Shown here: positions 9,516-18,877 of the stretch, piece after piece
Layout of the letters: each line of letters opens with the position of its first letter
Numbering within the stretch: the first letter of the stretch is position 1
Assembly (NCBI GenBank): GCA_964507325.1
Contig: CAZDQL010000004.1
Coordinates: forward strand, 1 to 64,000
Length of the DNA stretch: 64,000 nucleotides
Reading direction: 5' to 3'
From: CAZDQL01 sp964507325
GTDB taxonomy: Bacteria > Planctomycetota > UBA1135 > GCA-002686595
Made by a program: the position numbers and the translations under genes
Notes under the pieces: model-generated
Databases searched by the model: none
Seen by the model: the letters and a program-made list of their open reading frames with translations, nothing else
What the model was told of the DNA's origin: nothing

Positions 9516-12008
9516 GTGACGCGCCAGTTCGTTCCTCCCCTCGTCCTCTCCCTGTCGCTCTCTGTCGCCGCCCCCTGTCCGGCCGTCAGGGCGGAGGAGG
9601 TAGCCATTCAACCAGAGAGGCTCCTGCGCGATTGGCTGGAGCAGGATTGCCCCGAGCAGGCTGAAGAGTGCTTCAGGAGCCACGAGTCCGCGCAGCTCGA
9701 GATCGCCGTCATCTCCCGAGTGCTCGAGGAATGCGATCGCGCACGCGCACTCCGCTGGGAACTGGAGCAGTTGGTAGGACAGGAGCTGGCTGGAAACGAC
9801 GAGCGCTGGCAAACACTGTACCGCAGAGCCTGCTGGGAGCGTCGCAAGCAGCGCTTGGCTCCGCTCGTCCGGCAGTGGCCACGAATCGTCTTCACCAAGC
9901 ACTTCAACCTCGGTGGGTCCCACTACGCCTACACGGAGAACCTCACCGATACCCAGTACATCGAACGGGAACGTACGAACTCCGACTTCCGCATGGGGGC
10001 TTCCCTGTGCCTGCTCACGGTCCCTCCCGATGGCCGTACCACTCAGGAGGTGCTGCTCGCCGAGCCGGCTGGGATGATCCGTGACCCTGCCGTTGCCTGG
10101 GACGGAGAGCGGATCCTCTTCGCCCGTCGCAGGTCACTGGATGGCGACGACTACCATCTCTACGAGATGGAGGTCGCCACACGAGGCGTCCGGCAGCTCA
10201 CCTTCGGTGACCATGTCGCCGACTACGAAGGCGCGTACCTCCCCTCCGGGGAGATCATCTTCAACTCCACGCGCTGCATCCAGACGGTCGACTGCTGGTG
10301 GACAGAAGTGTCGAACCTGTACCGCTGCGACGAGGATGGCCGCTTTCTGCGCCGTTTGACCTTCGATCAGGTTCACGACAACTACCCCCAGGTCCTCGAC
10401 GATGGGCGGGTCGTCTATACGCGCTGGGAGTACAGTGATCGGGGGCAGGTCTATCCGCAGCCGCTCTTCCAGATGAACCCGGACGGCACCGGCCAGACCG
10501 AGTTCTACGGCAACAACTCCTGGTTCCCGACCTCGATTCTGCACGCCCGGGGGATTCCCGGCACACAGAAGCTCATCGCCGTGCTCTCCGGCCATCACAG
10601 CCATCAGCGGGGCAAGCTCGCCATCATCGATCCGAACCGTGGTCGGCAGGAGGCCGAGGGGGTGCAGCTGGTCGCCCCCGTCGTCGAGACCGACGCCGTG
10701 CGGATCGACGCCTACGGCCAGGAGGGCGACCAGTTTCAGTATCCGTTTCCCCTCTCCGAGTCGGAGTTCCTGGTCGCCTTCGACTCCTCCGGTGCGGGCG
10801 GCCGCCGCTACGATCGCCCGTACGGCATCTACTTCATGACGGCCGACGGCCGGCGTGAACTGCTGGCGTGTGACCCCGAGATCTCCTGCAACCAACCCGT
10901 GCCGCTGGCCGCGCGCCAGCGCCCGCACCAGCGACCGAGCACCGTCGACTACAGTGAGAAAACGGGTAGATACTACGTACAGGACGTCTACCAGGGCCCC
11001 GGCCTGACCGGGATCGAGCGCGGAACCATCAAGCGCCTGCGCGTCGTGAGTATCGAGTTTCGCGTGGCCGGCATCGGATCGAATCGTCTCTTCGGTCCGG
11101 CGGGCGGTGCCCTGGCGAGCACACCTGTCTCCACCGGGACGGGGACCTGGGACGTCAAGCGAGTGTTGGGCTCGACAGAGGTCCATCCCGACGGCTCCGC
11201 CTTCTTCGAGGTGCCCGCGCGCACCCCGGTCTACTTCCAGCTGCTCGATGAGAGGAACCACGTGGTGCAGACGATGCGTTCCTGGTCCACGTTGCAGCCG
11301 GACGAGACGTTTTCCTGTGTCGGATGCCACGAGTCGAAGAGCCGCTCCGCGTCGGTGGGCAGGAGGACGCAAGCCTCGTTGGCGAGACCGCAGCGACTCG
11401 AGCCGTTCCATGGTCCGGCGCGAGGCTTCAGCTTTGCCGCCGAGATCCAGCCGGTCCTCGACCGCAACTGCGTGGAATGCCACCATCGAGAGGTTCCTGT
11501 CCCGACACAGGCAGACCAGCCCAGGCCTCCATCCAAGGGCGAGACGGAAGGGAAGCCCGTGGCCTTCAGCTTGCTCGGCAAGCCGTTTCACGACCCCGCC
11601 TCCAAGCGCAACTGGAGCGACTCGTACATCGCGCTCACCCATTCGTACATGACCGACAGGGGCCTGCACGGCAACAGCAACGACATGGTCGACTGGATCA
11701 GCGCCCAGTCGGTGCCGAGCCTGCTCCCTCCCTATCAAGGGGGCGCGGCGCGCAGCGGGCTCATCACGCTGATCGAAGGTGGACACTACGATGTCGTGCT
11801 CACACGGGAGGAGCTGGACAAGATCGCCTGCTGGATCGATCTGCTGGTGCCTTTCTGCGGCGACTACACCGAGGCCGCAGCCTGGTCAGAGGCGGAGTGG
11901 GAGAAGCACACTCGCTTTCAGACAAAGCGAGAACAGTGGAGCGCGCGGGAGAGGGCGAGCATCGAGGCCTTGGCTCGAGAGGCGACAGCCGAGGCCGGTG
12001 GCCATTGA
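9516..12008 (+). CDS. secreted hydrazine-synthase-alpha-like protein with two CxxCH motifs
   Basis: An 830-residue exported protein starting at GTG, with a signal peptide of about 26 residues and an alpha-helical region to about residue 125. The central part (about 130-560) is a propeller-like region with ILFARR, RQLTFGDHVADYEG and RRLTFDQVHDNYP repeats, the arrangement seen in the hydrazine synthase alpha-subunit family. CVGCH at 601-605 and CVECH at 652-656 could bind c-type heme. Anammox hydrazine synthase is a multi-subunit complex, and no beta or gamma subunit gene lies nearby, so anammox chemistry is not implied. Proteins of this kind are common in non-anammox Planctomycetota with unknown role. 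The Shine-Dalgarno site is weak, so the exact start is less sure. Confidence 0.78.
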   Translation: MTRQFVPPLVLSLSLSVAAPCPAVRAEEVAIQPERLLRDWLEQDCPEQAEECFRSHESAQLEIAVISRVLEECDRARALRWELEQLVGQELAGNDERWQTLYRRACWERRKQRLAPLVRQWPRIVFTKHFNLGGSHYAYTENLTDTQYIERERTNSDFRMGASLCLLTVPPDGRTTQEVLLAEPAGMIRDPAVAWDGERILFARRRSLDGDDYHLYEMEVATRGVRQLTFGDHVADYEGAYLPSGEIIFNSTRCIQTVDCWWTEVSNLYRCDEDGRFLRRLTFDQVHDNYPQVLDDGRVVYTRWEYSDRGQVYPQPLFQMNPDGTGQTEFYGNNSWFPTSILHARGIPGTQKLIAVLSGHHSHQRGKLAIIDPNRGRQEAEGVQLVAPVVETDAVRIDAYGQEGDQFQYPFPLSESEFLVAFDSSGAGGRRYDRPYGIYFMTADGRRELLACDPEISCNQPVPLAARQRPHQRPSTVDYSEKTGRYYVQDVYQGPGLTGIERGTIKRLRVVSIEFRVAGIGSNRLFGPAGGALASTPVSTGTGTWDVKRVLGSTEVHPDGSAFFEVPARTPVYFQLLDERNHVVQTMRSWSTLQPDETFSCVGCHESKSRSASVGRRTQASLARPQRLEPFHGPARGFSFAAEIQPVLDRNCVECHHREVPVPTQADQPRPPSKGETEGKPVAFSLLGKPFHDPASKRNWSDSYIALTHSYMTDRGLHGNSNDMVDWISAQSVPSLLPPYQGGAARSGLITLIEGGHYDVVLTREELDKIACWIDLLVPFCGDYTEAAAWSEAEWEKHTRFQTKREQWSARERASIEALAREATAEAGGH

Positions 12009-12016
12009 TGAGACTG

Positions 12017-12047
12017 TAGGGCACAAGAACTCAGCCGACCCGGACCT
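12017..12047 (+). repeat. IS-flank-like dispersed repeat, copy 1
   Basis: The core AAGAACTCAGCCGACCC closely resembles the sequence just upstream of the transposase remnant (28101-28140, minus strand) and a segment at 47688-47722. It may be a leftover end of the same mobile element or a non-autonomous relative. Confidence 0.5.
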
Positions 12048-12070
12048 CTGTTCGGCAAATGAGCTGCGGT

Positions 12071-12120
12071 GAGCTGGTCCATCGATCTTCGCGGCCCTCG
12101 TAGGGCGGATTCCGGGGGAG
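12071..12120 (+). repeat. dispersed intergenic repeat F, copy 1
   Basis: Shares TTCGCGGCC and GGGCGGATTCCGGGGG with 50692-50740, and GGTCCATCGATC with 30471-30521. All three copies lie just downstream of a gene. Confidence 0.5.
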
Positions 12121-12179
12121 CACTACACCCTGGTGAGGGCGCTTCGTCTCGCTGTCGTTGCAGGACCTCCGTCAGGCTC
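12119..12179 (+). repeat. dispersed intergenic repeat C, copy 1
   Basis: About 60 bases align with 31061-31121, including CTGTCGTTGCAGGAC and TCCGTCAGGC, with roughly four in five bases identical by eye. Confidence 0.6.
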
Positions 12180-12411
12180 AAGCAGCCCGTCGAAGAACCC
12201 TCTTGGATGCGATGTGCGTAGCTGGGAGCCCTGGGCGGTGCGCGGAAACGCAGGCGAATCCGTAGATTCGGCGAGGCGTTCGCGTGCCGCCCAGGGCTTC
12301 CAGATGCGGGCAGCGCGCCGAGAGGGCTTTCAACGGGCTGCTTGGGAGTAGGGAGCTCGCTGAACCGACTCAGGGGGCCCGAGGATCGAGGAGCAGTACA
12401 CCTCGAGTCGA

Positions 12412-15408
12412 TTAGCGGATCCTCACAGGTAGCTCCGGTCGCGTCGCGTCCCCGGTCGTGTGCGAGTCGATGGTGAAGGAGTGCTCGCCTCGTCGTCCGG
12501 CCGCGCTCGTGGCGATGAGACGGTACACGCCTTCCGTCAGTCCACGCACGTGGAGGCTGCCCTGGTGGTGAAGCTCCGTTGCACAAGGAACGGGCCGGCC
12601 CGCGGCATCGAGGATCTCGATCGTAATCGGATCAGCCGCAACCGTCTCCACTGTCTGCAGTCGGAACCGCCGATCCACGCCGGGGGCGATGATGATGGTG
12701 ACGCGATTCGTACTTCCCGCCTCGATTGCGGCCCGGGTCTCCGAGTAGGCCGCGCCATCCCCTCCAATCAACACCGAATAGGAACCCGCTGCCAGCAGGT
12801 GCGAACGCCAGTGACCCTTGACCACGGAGACCTTCCGGGCCTGCGTGCCATCGGCCGGAACGAGGTGCGCGCTGCGCTCCCTCGTCTGGCGCCTACCTCC
12901 CGCATCGAGGAGCTCGACCTCAAGGAACCCCCCCGCTTTGAGATGGATCGGCCCCAGGTCGAGCGTCTGCCCTGGGGCGACCTCGACGCCCTCGATCATG
13001 TGCTCGACGCATCGAGGGGAGCTGATGCGGATGCGGTGAAGACCAGGACGGAGGGGGCCCACACGAAAACCCGCCGGATCGAGATCCTCGTCGTGGGGTC
13101 GGCCCCCATGCTCGTTCTCGAACCACGTCACGAGACTGGCGACGGGGACCGGTTCTTCCCCCTCTCCCAGGATTCGTCCCGTGAAGAAGGCGGATGGACG
13201 TCGGGAGTCCGGCACCAGGATCTCCAGCGATTCGGTGACGGGAAATATGCCGTTCAGGATCAGGATCGGACCGCCGTCCACGGACTCCCGTACTTCCAGC
13301 GCTGTCGTCCCCGGCGGGCAGTTGCGCAGATGGAAGTACCCATTCTCGTCTGTGGTTGAGTGGCGCCGCCGCTCACCGGGGGCCTCGGAGTGGTTCACGG
13401 CCACGTCCCAGGCAACGAGGGGAGCACCTCGCTCGTCCAGAACCCGCCCGTGCACGTCCTGGCCGGCTACGAGCTCGACCTCCCAGTGCTGCGACGCGCC
13501 TGGTTGGACCTCCAGGAACGTCTCGGCCCTCCCCGCTGCGGGGTGAAGCGCCGTCGCCTTCACGGTTTCCGCGGGGATACCCTCGATTCGGAAGGTGCCG
13601 CGCTCGTCCGTGGTCGCTCCGAGCCGTCTCATTTCCTCCAGAGCGCTCCTCGGACCGCCAATGCTCGTCTCGACCCGAATGCGGGCTCCCGAGACCGGTC
13701 TGTGGTGCTCGTCGCGAACGACCCCCTCGATCCCCCCACCCCGACCGAGCACCAATTCGACCTCCGCTTGCGATCCGGCATGGCGTTCCATGAGCAGCTG
13801 TTGCTCGCCTTGATAGCCCTTCGCCGTGGCTCCGATCCAAACCCAGCCCGGCGGAACGTCGTCGAACTCGAAGGTCCCATGTGGGTCCGTCTCGCGCCTC
13901 GATATGTTCGGCGGTTCCCGTCGAAATCCGTCCTCGCCTGTGAAATCGTCCCGGTGCCGGCCGGCGGCCTCGACAAGGGCTCCGCACAGGGGTCGGCCCG
14001 CCTCGTCGACAACGCGGCCCCGCACGATGGTGGACGTTCCCCCCATGACCAGGACGACGTCCACACTCCTCCCGGGGCGCCCTTGCCATCTGCATTGGTG
14101 GGACGGCACGCGACCCCGCATTCGGGCACCAATCGGAGTACCCGGCCGAGCGTCTGGAATCAGGAAGCGGCCCCCCTGATCCGCCGCGGTGATACCCCAG
14201 GTGTCGGGGCGACGTGCCGGATCCGAGCGGTAGATCTCGGCGTGCGCTACCGGGCGGCCGTCGGGGCCGACGACCAGCCCGCGGAGGGAGGGACCTGGAG
14301 GTATCTCCATTGCGAGGCTAGTCACCTCTCCGGCGGGCAGAGCGATCGATGCCTTCTGGTAGGCGTGGAGGAAGACCGACCACTCTCCCGGTTCGAGATC
14401 CTCCAGCCGGGCCTTTCCCAGTTCATCCGCGGTGAATGAGCGGTAACTGCCCTCGGCGCTACCTCGTTGCGCGTGTCCTCGCACTCCACGCGCCGGCCGG
14501 CCATCGGAGGCGAAGTGCACGGTGAGCTCGAGGGTTGCGCGGTCGGTGGAGATTCGATCTTCCATCTCCCTCGTGTCCACCACTCTCCGTCCGGCCCGCG
14601 AGGAGCCCCGGTCCACCTCGGTGAGGGAGGGGCTTGATCCGTCGTCGCCAACTCCTGCGCCGGATCGCACGTCCTGCGCCGCCGACGGGATTTCGGAAGC
14701 GGTCGTGGGCGCGCCTGGCACCCACGGCTGCCAGAGGAAGAGAGCGACGGCCAGGATCACAGTTGTCACCGCGAGCACCGTCGTCTTGCTGGTCATGAGC
14801 AGCGCTCCCAAGAGGTGATTCGTCAGACTATGCGGAATGGGCGTGTGGTGCGGTTCGTTCGCCTGCTCGAGCATGACGAGGAGCGTTCTCGACCACGCGC
14901 TCCTCCCGCCGCCGAAATGACGGTCGAGCCTCTTGCGCAGTAGCTCTCGTCCGCGGGCGAGGCGCGATTGCACGGTGGGGAGGGGAGCGTCGACCTGCAC
15001 CGCGATTTCGGCAGGGCGAAGGTCTTCGAAATACCGCAGGTAGATCGCGCGTCGGTGTGGCTCGGGAAGGGATTGCACGGCCTCGACGACGAGGCGCTCG
15101 AGCTCGAGACGCTCCTCCATTGCGTCAGGCCCGCACACCCTCTCGAGTCGGGCCGCTTCCTCTTCGCGGCGGGCGCGGCGGTCGCGCTGAACCGCGCGAT
15201 TCGCCGAGGCGTTGCGTATCACGCGGACGAACCATGCGCGCAGCGCTCCCGGAGCCCCGGGAGGGCGGCGCAACGCCGCGACCCACGCGTCCTGCACCAG
15301 GTCCTCGGCGTGGTGTTCGTCCGCCACCAAGCCCCGCGCGAGGCGCCGCAGGAAGGCCTGGTGGTCGTGAATCTCGCCGCGCCAGTCGTATCGTCTCCGG
15401 TCGTCCAT
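12412..15408 (-). CDS. ECF sigma factor fused through a membrane helix to extracytoplasmic carboxypeptidase-regulatory repeats
   Basis: A 998-residue fusion. Residues 10-75 form sigma region 2 (AEDLVQDAWVAAL, then RAWFVRVIRNAS). Residues 105-165 form region 4, with a helix-turn-helix (RPAEIAVQVDAPLPTVQSRLARGRELL). A single hydrophobic helix lies at about 208-226, followed by a low-complexity linker. From about 290 to the end are repeated beta-sandwich domains of the carboxypeptidase-regulatory (CarboxypepD_reg) type, recognisable by LRGLVVGPDGRPVAHAEI, VRGRVVDEAGRPLCGALV and IEGVVRDEHHRPVSGARI. If the helix spans the membrane, the DNA-binding part is cytoplasmic and the sandwiches are outside. 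No separate anti-sigma gene is adjacent. Release would need proteolysis, which is inference. ATG at 15408 is the only sensible start. Confidence 0.85.
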   Translation of the reverse strand: MDDRRRYDWRGEIHDHQAFLRRLARGLVADEHHAEDLVQDAWVAALRRPPGAPGALRAWFVRVIRNASANRAVQRDRRARREEEAARLERVCGPDAMEERLELERLVVEAVQSLPEPHRRAIYLRYFEDLRPAEIAVQVDAPLPTVQSRLARGRELLRKRLDRHFGGGRSAWSRTLLVMLEQANEPHHTPIPHSLTNHLLGALLMTSKTTVLAVTTVILAVALFLWQPWVPGAPTTASEIPSAAQDVRSGAGVGDDGSSPSLTEVDRGSSRAGRRVVDTREMEDRISTDRATLELTVHFASDGRPARGVRGHAQRGSAEGSYRSFTADELGKARLEDLEPGEWSVFLHAYQKASIALPAGEVTSLAMEIPPGPSLRGLVVGPDGRPVAHAEIYRSDPARRPDTWGITAADQGGRFLIPDARPGTPIGARMRGRVPSHQCRWQGRPGRSVDVVLVMGGTSTIVRGRVVDEAGRPLCGALVEAAGRHRDDFTGEDGFRREPPNISRRETDPHGTFEFDDVPPGWVWIGATAKGYQGEQQLLMERHAGSQAEVELVLGRGGGIEGVVRDEHHRPVSGARIRVETSIGGPRSALEEMRRLGATTDERGTFRIEGIPAETVKATALHPAAGRAETFLEVQPGASQHWEVELVAGQDVHGRVLDERGAPLVAWDVAVNHSEAPGERRRHSTTDENGYFHLRNCPPGTTALEVRESVDGGPILILNGIFPVTESLEILVPDSRRPSAFFTGRILGEGEEPVPVASLVTWFENEHGGRPHDEDLDPAGFRVGPLRPGLHRIRISSPRCVEHMIEGVEVAPGQTLDLGPIHLKAGGFLEVELLDAGGRRQTRERSAHLVPADGTQARKVSVVKGHWRSHLLAAGSYSVLIGGDGAAYSETRAAIEAGSTNRVTIIIAPGVDRRFRLQTVETVAADPITIEILDAAGRPVPCATELHHQGSLHVRGLTEGVYRLIATSAAGRRGEHSFTIDSHTTGDATRPELPVRIR

Positions 15409-15562
15409 GCCTGAGAGGCCGTTCGCTCCTAGGGGGAGACCGCGCGGACCCGCGGCGGAATGACGCGGCCTCGTCTAATTCTGCGGCGTGGCCCAGGAAT
15501 CGTCTGCGCAACGACCTTGCAGGGAGCCACATCCATCCCGCGCGTCGCGGCAGGCCCGGTGA

Positions 15563-16633
15563 TCAGGGGCAGATCGTGAACCTCAATCCGTTGGTCAAGC
15601 TGCTGCCCGTCGCGCCTGCAGGATCACGGCTCCAGTACTGGCAGTACACCGTCGCGCCGGGAACCAGCAGCGGATCGGTCCCGCTCTGGATCCAGCCGTT
15701 GAAGTCGAAGGCCAGCTCCCCGTTGCAGAACCCCGTCTTGCCCCCTGTATTCTGCACCGGGGTCCGGACCAGCGGTGGGACGAGACACAGCTCGCCGCCG
15801 AGGAGGGGCATCGAACCCTCGCTGTAGCCGTAGATGAGGAAGCCGAGCTGTTGACCGACCAGCTGATTGGCCCTCACCTCGAAGACGATTGGTGAAGACG
15901 CACTCGGCGAGCCGGTCCAGGTGAGCGACGGACTGCAGCCGAGGGAGCTGCGTTGCGCCGAGCAGTAGGTGCTCGCTCCGCCGTTGAAACCGAGCCGCGG
16001 GTTGTCAACGCCGATGCTCCAAGAGGTCGCGGGGTAGGATCCCAGCGGGTTCCCGAAGAACCAGCGAATGCGGGACACGTCCCCCATCACCGTCTGCCAG
16101 GTGAGGTCGTTCGAGTGGGGGCTGTTCGGGTCGACCTGCCAGCCCCGCGGAAGGGTCACCGACGACGAATCGACGTCGACGGTGAAGCTGTGCCAGGTCA
16201 GGTCCACGCACGGCATGCGACTGAAGGTGCGATAGACGAAGAAGTCGTCCAGCGGGTCATCCGGCGTACCGTTGTCGTGCTCGAGGAGCAGCGCCAGCGC
16301 GCGATCGCACTGCGCCGGATCCGCGTCGAAGACCTGCAAGTCGATGCCGACCGAGGTCACTCCGTGCCCTTGCCAATCGCCGCAGAAGAACGACGTGGGA
16401 TCGCTGGTGCTGAAGTGCGGCAAGTCGATGGGGTTCGGCTCGCACTGGACGAAGTAGCCCGGGTTGCCGCCGGAAACGGATGCCACCTGGAACGTACCGT
16501 GCCAGACCCAGTTCCCGACATTGCTGAAGTAGGTGAAGCCCTCCACCAGGTAGTCGCCGCAAGCCTGAGCGCGCGCGGTGTGACTGAACGACAGGCTGAA
16601 GAACGCTAGCGCAATCGTGATCGGGATCTTCAT
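15563..16633 (-). CDS. secreted hypothetical protein with QYWSRDP-type C-terminal module
   Basis: A 356-residue protein with a clear signal peptide (about 23 residues, ending ARAQ). The body is beta-rich with several cysteines, and no enzyme motif is recognised. The last 120 residues contain GCSPSLTWTGSPSASSPIVFEV, a proline- and glycine-rich stretch, then YCQYWSRDPAG and GLRFTICP at the very end. From memory, this ending recurs in many secreted proteins of certain marine Planctomycetota and may act as a surface or sorting module; that role is inference. It is a single-gene unit flanked by repeat-containing intergenic DNA. Confidence 0.7.
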   Translation of the reverse strand: MKIPITIALAFFSLSFSHTARAQACGDYLVEGFTYFSNVGNWVWHGTFQVASVSGGNPGYFVQCEPNPIDLPHFSTSDPTSFFCGDWQGHGVTSVGIDLQVFDADPAQCDRALALLLEHDNGTPDDPLDDFFVYRTFSRMPCVDLTWHSFTVDVDSSSVTLPRGWQVDPNSPHSNDLTWQTVMGDVSRIRWFFGNPLGSYPATSWSIGVDNPRLGFNGGASTYCSAQRSSLGCSPSLTWTGSPSASSPIVFEVRANQLVGQQLGFLIYGYSEGSMPLLGGELCLVPPLVRTPVQNTGGKTGFCNGELAFDFNGWIQSGTDPLLVPGATVYCQYWSRDPAGATGSSLTNGLRFTICP

Positions 16634-16764
16634 GGCAGCCGTAAGGGTCGAGGTCGGTTCTCCGGAAGCACCATCCTACCCTGCATCGGTCCAGGGATCC
16701 TCGGGCCGCGTTCCCGCCTCCGTAGAGCTCGTTTGGTCGTCCAGTTCGGCACGTTGCGCCATCG

Positions 16765-16781
16765 CCAGGACGTGTCAGGGC
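16765..16781 (+). repeat. dispersed intergenic repeat B, copy 1
   Basis: The 17 bases CCAGGACGTGTCAGGGC are identical to 38465-38481, and a diverged copy lies at 62008-62047. The following CAGTTCGGTTG resembles the CAGCTCGGTTG of 31132-31142. Confidence 0.5.
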
Positions 16782-16849
16782 ACCCCCAGTTCGGTTGCTC
16801 GGCACTGTGCGCCCGAGATTCGCGGGACCACTCCACCCGGGACGCAGGA

Positions 16850-18709
16850 CTACCTCGGCGCCAGCGCGAGTTCCTTGACTAGGCCCTGAAGCTCCTCGAT
16901 GTGTTCCCTCCCGACTACGCGCGGCGTGGTTCCATACTCCGTGCACAGATGGGCGGCAGCGCCGACAGCGACACCGTGTTGCCCGCCGTTGAGCATCACC
17001 TTCGTACTCGAGCCTGCGACGTGGGTGACACTGATGTGCTTCCCGGCCATCATCAGATTGGTGACGTTGCGGGAGTAGAGGCATCGGAATGGTACTTGAT
17101 AGGGCGGCGCATCGACCCACTTCCAGTCCCCCAGGCGGAAGTCGTATTGCTCGTGGCCCGGCAGGTGAAGGCAGAAGGGGTGCTGGTTCACGGCCACGGC
17201 ATCGGGGAAATGCCGTGCGGTGCGGATATCGGTCTCGGTGAGGATGTGGTCACCCATCAAGCGACGGAACTCGCCTGTCGCAGGCACGTGCCCCACCCAT
17301 TCGAGCACCAGGTTGGAGTAGCGCTCGGGTTCCAGTCGCTTGACGTTGGCGAAGGTGCCGTAGACAGCTGCGAGGAGATGGTCGCGGATCGCCTCGGCCT
17401 CCGCATAGGGATCGAGCCATTGGCCGTACTCCCAGAAGTGTGTCAGATTCGAGTATCCGCTCCGGGCCCCAGCGGCAAAGGGGCCAGGCCGGTTCTCGAA
17501 GCCCGGCCGCGTCACCTGTCCGCCCAGGTCGGCGTAGTCCTTGGCCACAGCAGCAGCCCAGGGGACATCGGGAAACGGAGTCCGCTCGGCGGCCATGCCT
17601 GTACGAAAGGGCACCGTGTTTCCGTGGTGCATCTGGTCGGCTTCTTCTGGAGCCAGGCTCTCTTCGAACTCTGCGCGCGCTTCCCTGCCGCAACGTGTGT
17701 CGGCCCCAGCCAGAAGGCCCACGGCCGCCATGCCCGTACAGTCGATGAAGGTGGTTGCGCGGAATCGCCGCTCGAAGCCGCTCGGCGTGTGACGTGCGTC
17801 GACCGCCACTATGCCATTGTCTTTCATCACCACGGCAAAGGCGTGGTGTTCCAGGTACAGCGAGACGTTTGGTTCCACCTCCAGGATCTCTCGTGCCCGG
17901 AGATCGCCATCAGGTCGGTAGGTGGCCAGCTCCGCAACCAACGACCCGGGATGCCCTGGCGGTCCATTCGGGCTGATGCCGACTTCACTGCTCGCATTGC
18001 CACCGAGCACCGGACGATTCTGGATCAAGGCCACCCGGCAGCCGAGGCGTGCCGCGGCCAAGGCGCTGGCGCAGCCCGCAATGCCACCGCCCACGACCAC
18101 CACATCGAAGTCCCCGGCCTCGACCGGCTCCTCGGGCAAGTCGAGCAGGCGTTTGCGCCAACTCCGGGCGTCGTCGTCGGTGTCATGCGGCGGAACCCGG
18201 TCTCCCGTGGTCAGGAAGATGGCGTCACAGCGGCCGTCGAATCCCATGAGGTCCTGTAGTTCGAGCGTCACGGCTCCCGGCCCGAGTCGGACGCTACCCC
18301 CGTCTTGCCACGCCCAGTCTCTCCCGTTGGCCCCGAACTCGACCTCGAGCGATTCACCGTCGATCAAGACTCGGAACCGCCCGGGATGGTGCGAGCGGAT
18401 CCGATCCGCCGACCAGTCCTCCGTCCAGCGCTGGGCCCAGTCCTTCGCTCGGACCCAGACTCTGTATTCTCCGACCTCCGGGATTTCGATCTCCGTCTTG
18501 GCATTCGCCACCGGTGTACCGAGGCCATGAGCCAGGAGATACGGCGATCCCATTTGGTCGATGAACTGCGAGTCCGGAATCCAGCCACCGTAGTCATCGA
18601 ATGCCTCGGCCTCGACGAGGATCTCAGCACCGGGTGTCGGCAGCAGCATTGCGCAATTGACCAGGACACCCGCTGAAGCCACGGTGAGGCTCTGGTTGAT
18701 GCGTGTCAT
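16850..18709 (-). CDS. secreted FAD-dependent oxidoreductase with N-terminal golvesin/Xly-like domain
   Basis: A protein of about 619 residues. ATG at 18709 begins a short signal peptide; an in-frame ATG at 18769 would add 20 polar residues and is less likely. Residues of about 30-165 (ILVEAEAFDDYGGW to DAIFLTT) form a beta-sandwich domain like golvesin or xanthan-lyase carbohydrate-binding modules. The FAD_oxidored part follows, with the dinucleotide motif DVVVVGGGIAGCASALAAARLG and GGNASSEVGI. Proteins of this family are abundant in Planctomycetota and often predicted to act on polysaccharide-derived substrates outside the cytoplasm; the exact reaction is unknown. It lies downstream of the hybrid histidine kinase on the same strand, but 168 bases separate them, so it is probably a separate unit. 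Confidence 0.8.
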   Translation of the reverse strand: MTRINQSLTVASAGVLVNCAMLLPTPGAEILVEAEAFDDYGGWIPDSQFIDQMGSPYLLAHGLGTPVANAKTEIEIPEVGEYRVWVRAKDWAQRWTEDWSADRIRSHHPGRFRVLIDGESLEVEFGANGRDWAWQDGGSVRLGPGAVTLELQDLMGFDGRCDAIFLTTGDRVPPHDTDDDARSWRKRLLDLPEEPVEAGDFDVVVVGGGIAGCASALAAARLGCRVALIQNRPVLGGNASSEVGISPNGPPGHPGSLVAELATYRPDGDLRAREILEVEPNVSLYLEHHAFAVVMKDNGIVAVDARHTPSGFERRFRATTFIDCTGMAAVGLLAGADTRCGREARAEFEESLAPEEADQMHHGNTVPFRTGMAAERTPFPDVPWAAAVAKDYADLGGQVTRPGFENRPGPFAAGARSGYSNLTHFWEYGQWLDPYAEAEAIRDHLLAAVYGTFANVKRLEPERYSNLVLEWVGHVPATGEFRRLMGDHILTETDIRTARHFPDAVAVNQHPFCLHLPGHEQYDFRLGDWKWVDAPPYQVPFRCLYSRNVTNLMMAGKHISVTHVAGSSTKVMLNGGQHGVAVGAAAHLCTEYGTTPRVVGREHIEELQGLVKELALAPR

Positions 18710-18786
18710 CGTGTTCACTCGAGAGGTCTCGCTCGTCAATCTATCATTTGACCCCAGCATGTAGAGCAACGAGACCTCACCCTATG

Positions 18787-18835
18787 ATCACGGCGCCGCA
18801 GCCTCCACCGAGACGAGGAATTGCGGGTCGTCCGA
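18787..18835 (+). repeat. dispersed intergenic repeat D, copy 1
   Basis: The order GATCACGGCGCCGCAGCCTCC, then CCGAGACGAGGAATTG, parallels GATCGCCATGCCGCCACCTCC, then CCGAGACAAGGAGTTG, at 47901-47945. Confidence 0.45.
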
Positions 18836-18877
18836 ATCGCTGCACCCTTCGGAGTCAAGGGCGCACAACGCTCGCCG

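Larger units (their letters stand above)
12009..12411. other. intergenic region built of dispersed repeat segments
   Basis: No gene is supported in these 403 bases between two convergent genes. Most of the stretch is made of segments that recur in other intergenic regions of the window. An IS-flank-like segment lies at 12017-12047, then one repeat at 12071-12120 and another at 12119-12179. The remainder, including the stretch near 12230-12360, shows no recognised element. Confidence 0.6.
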
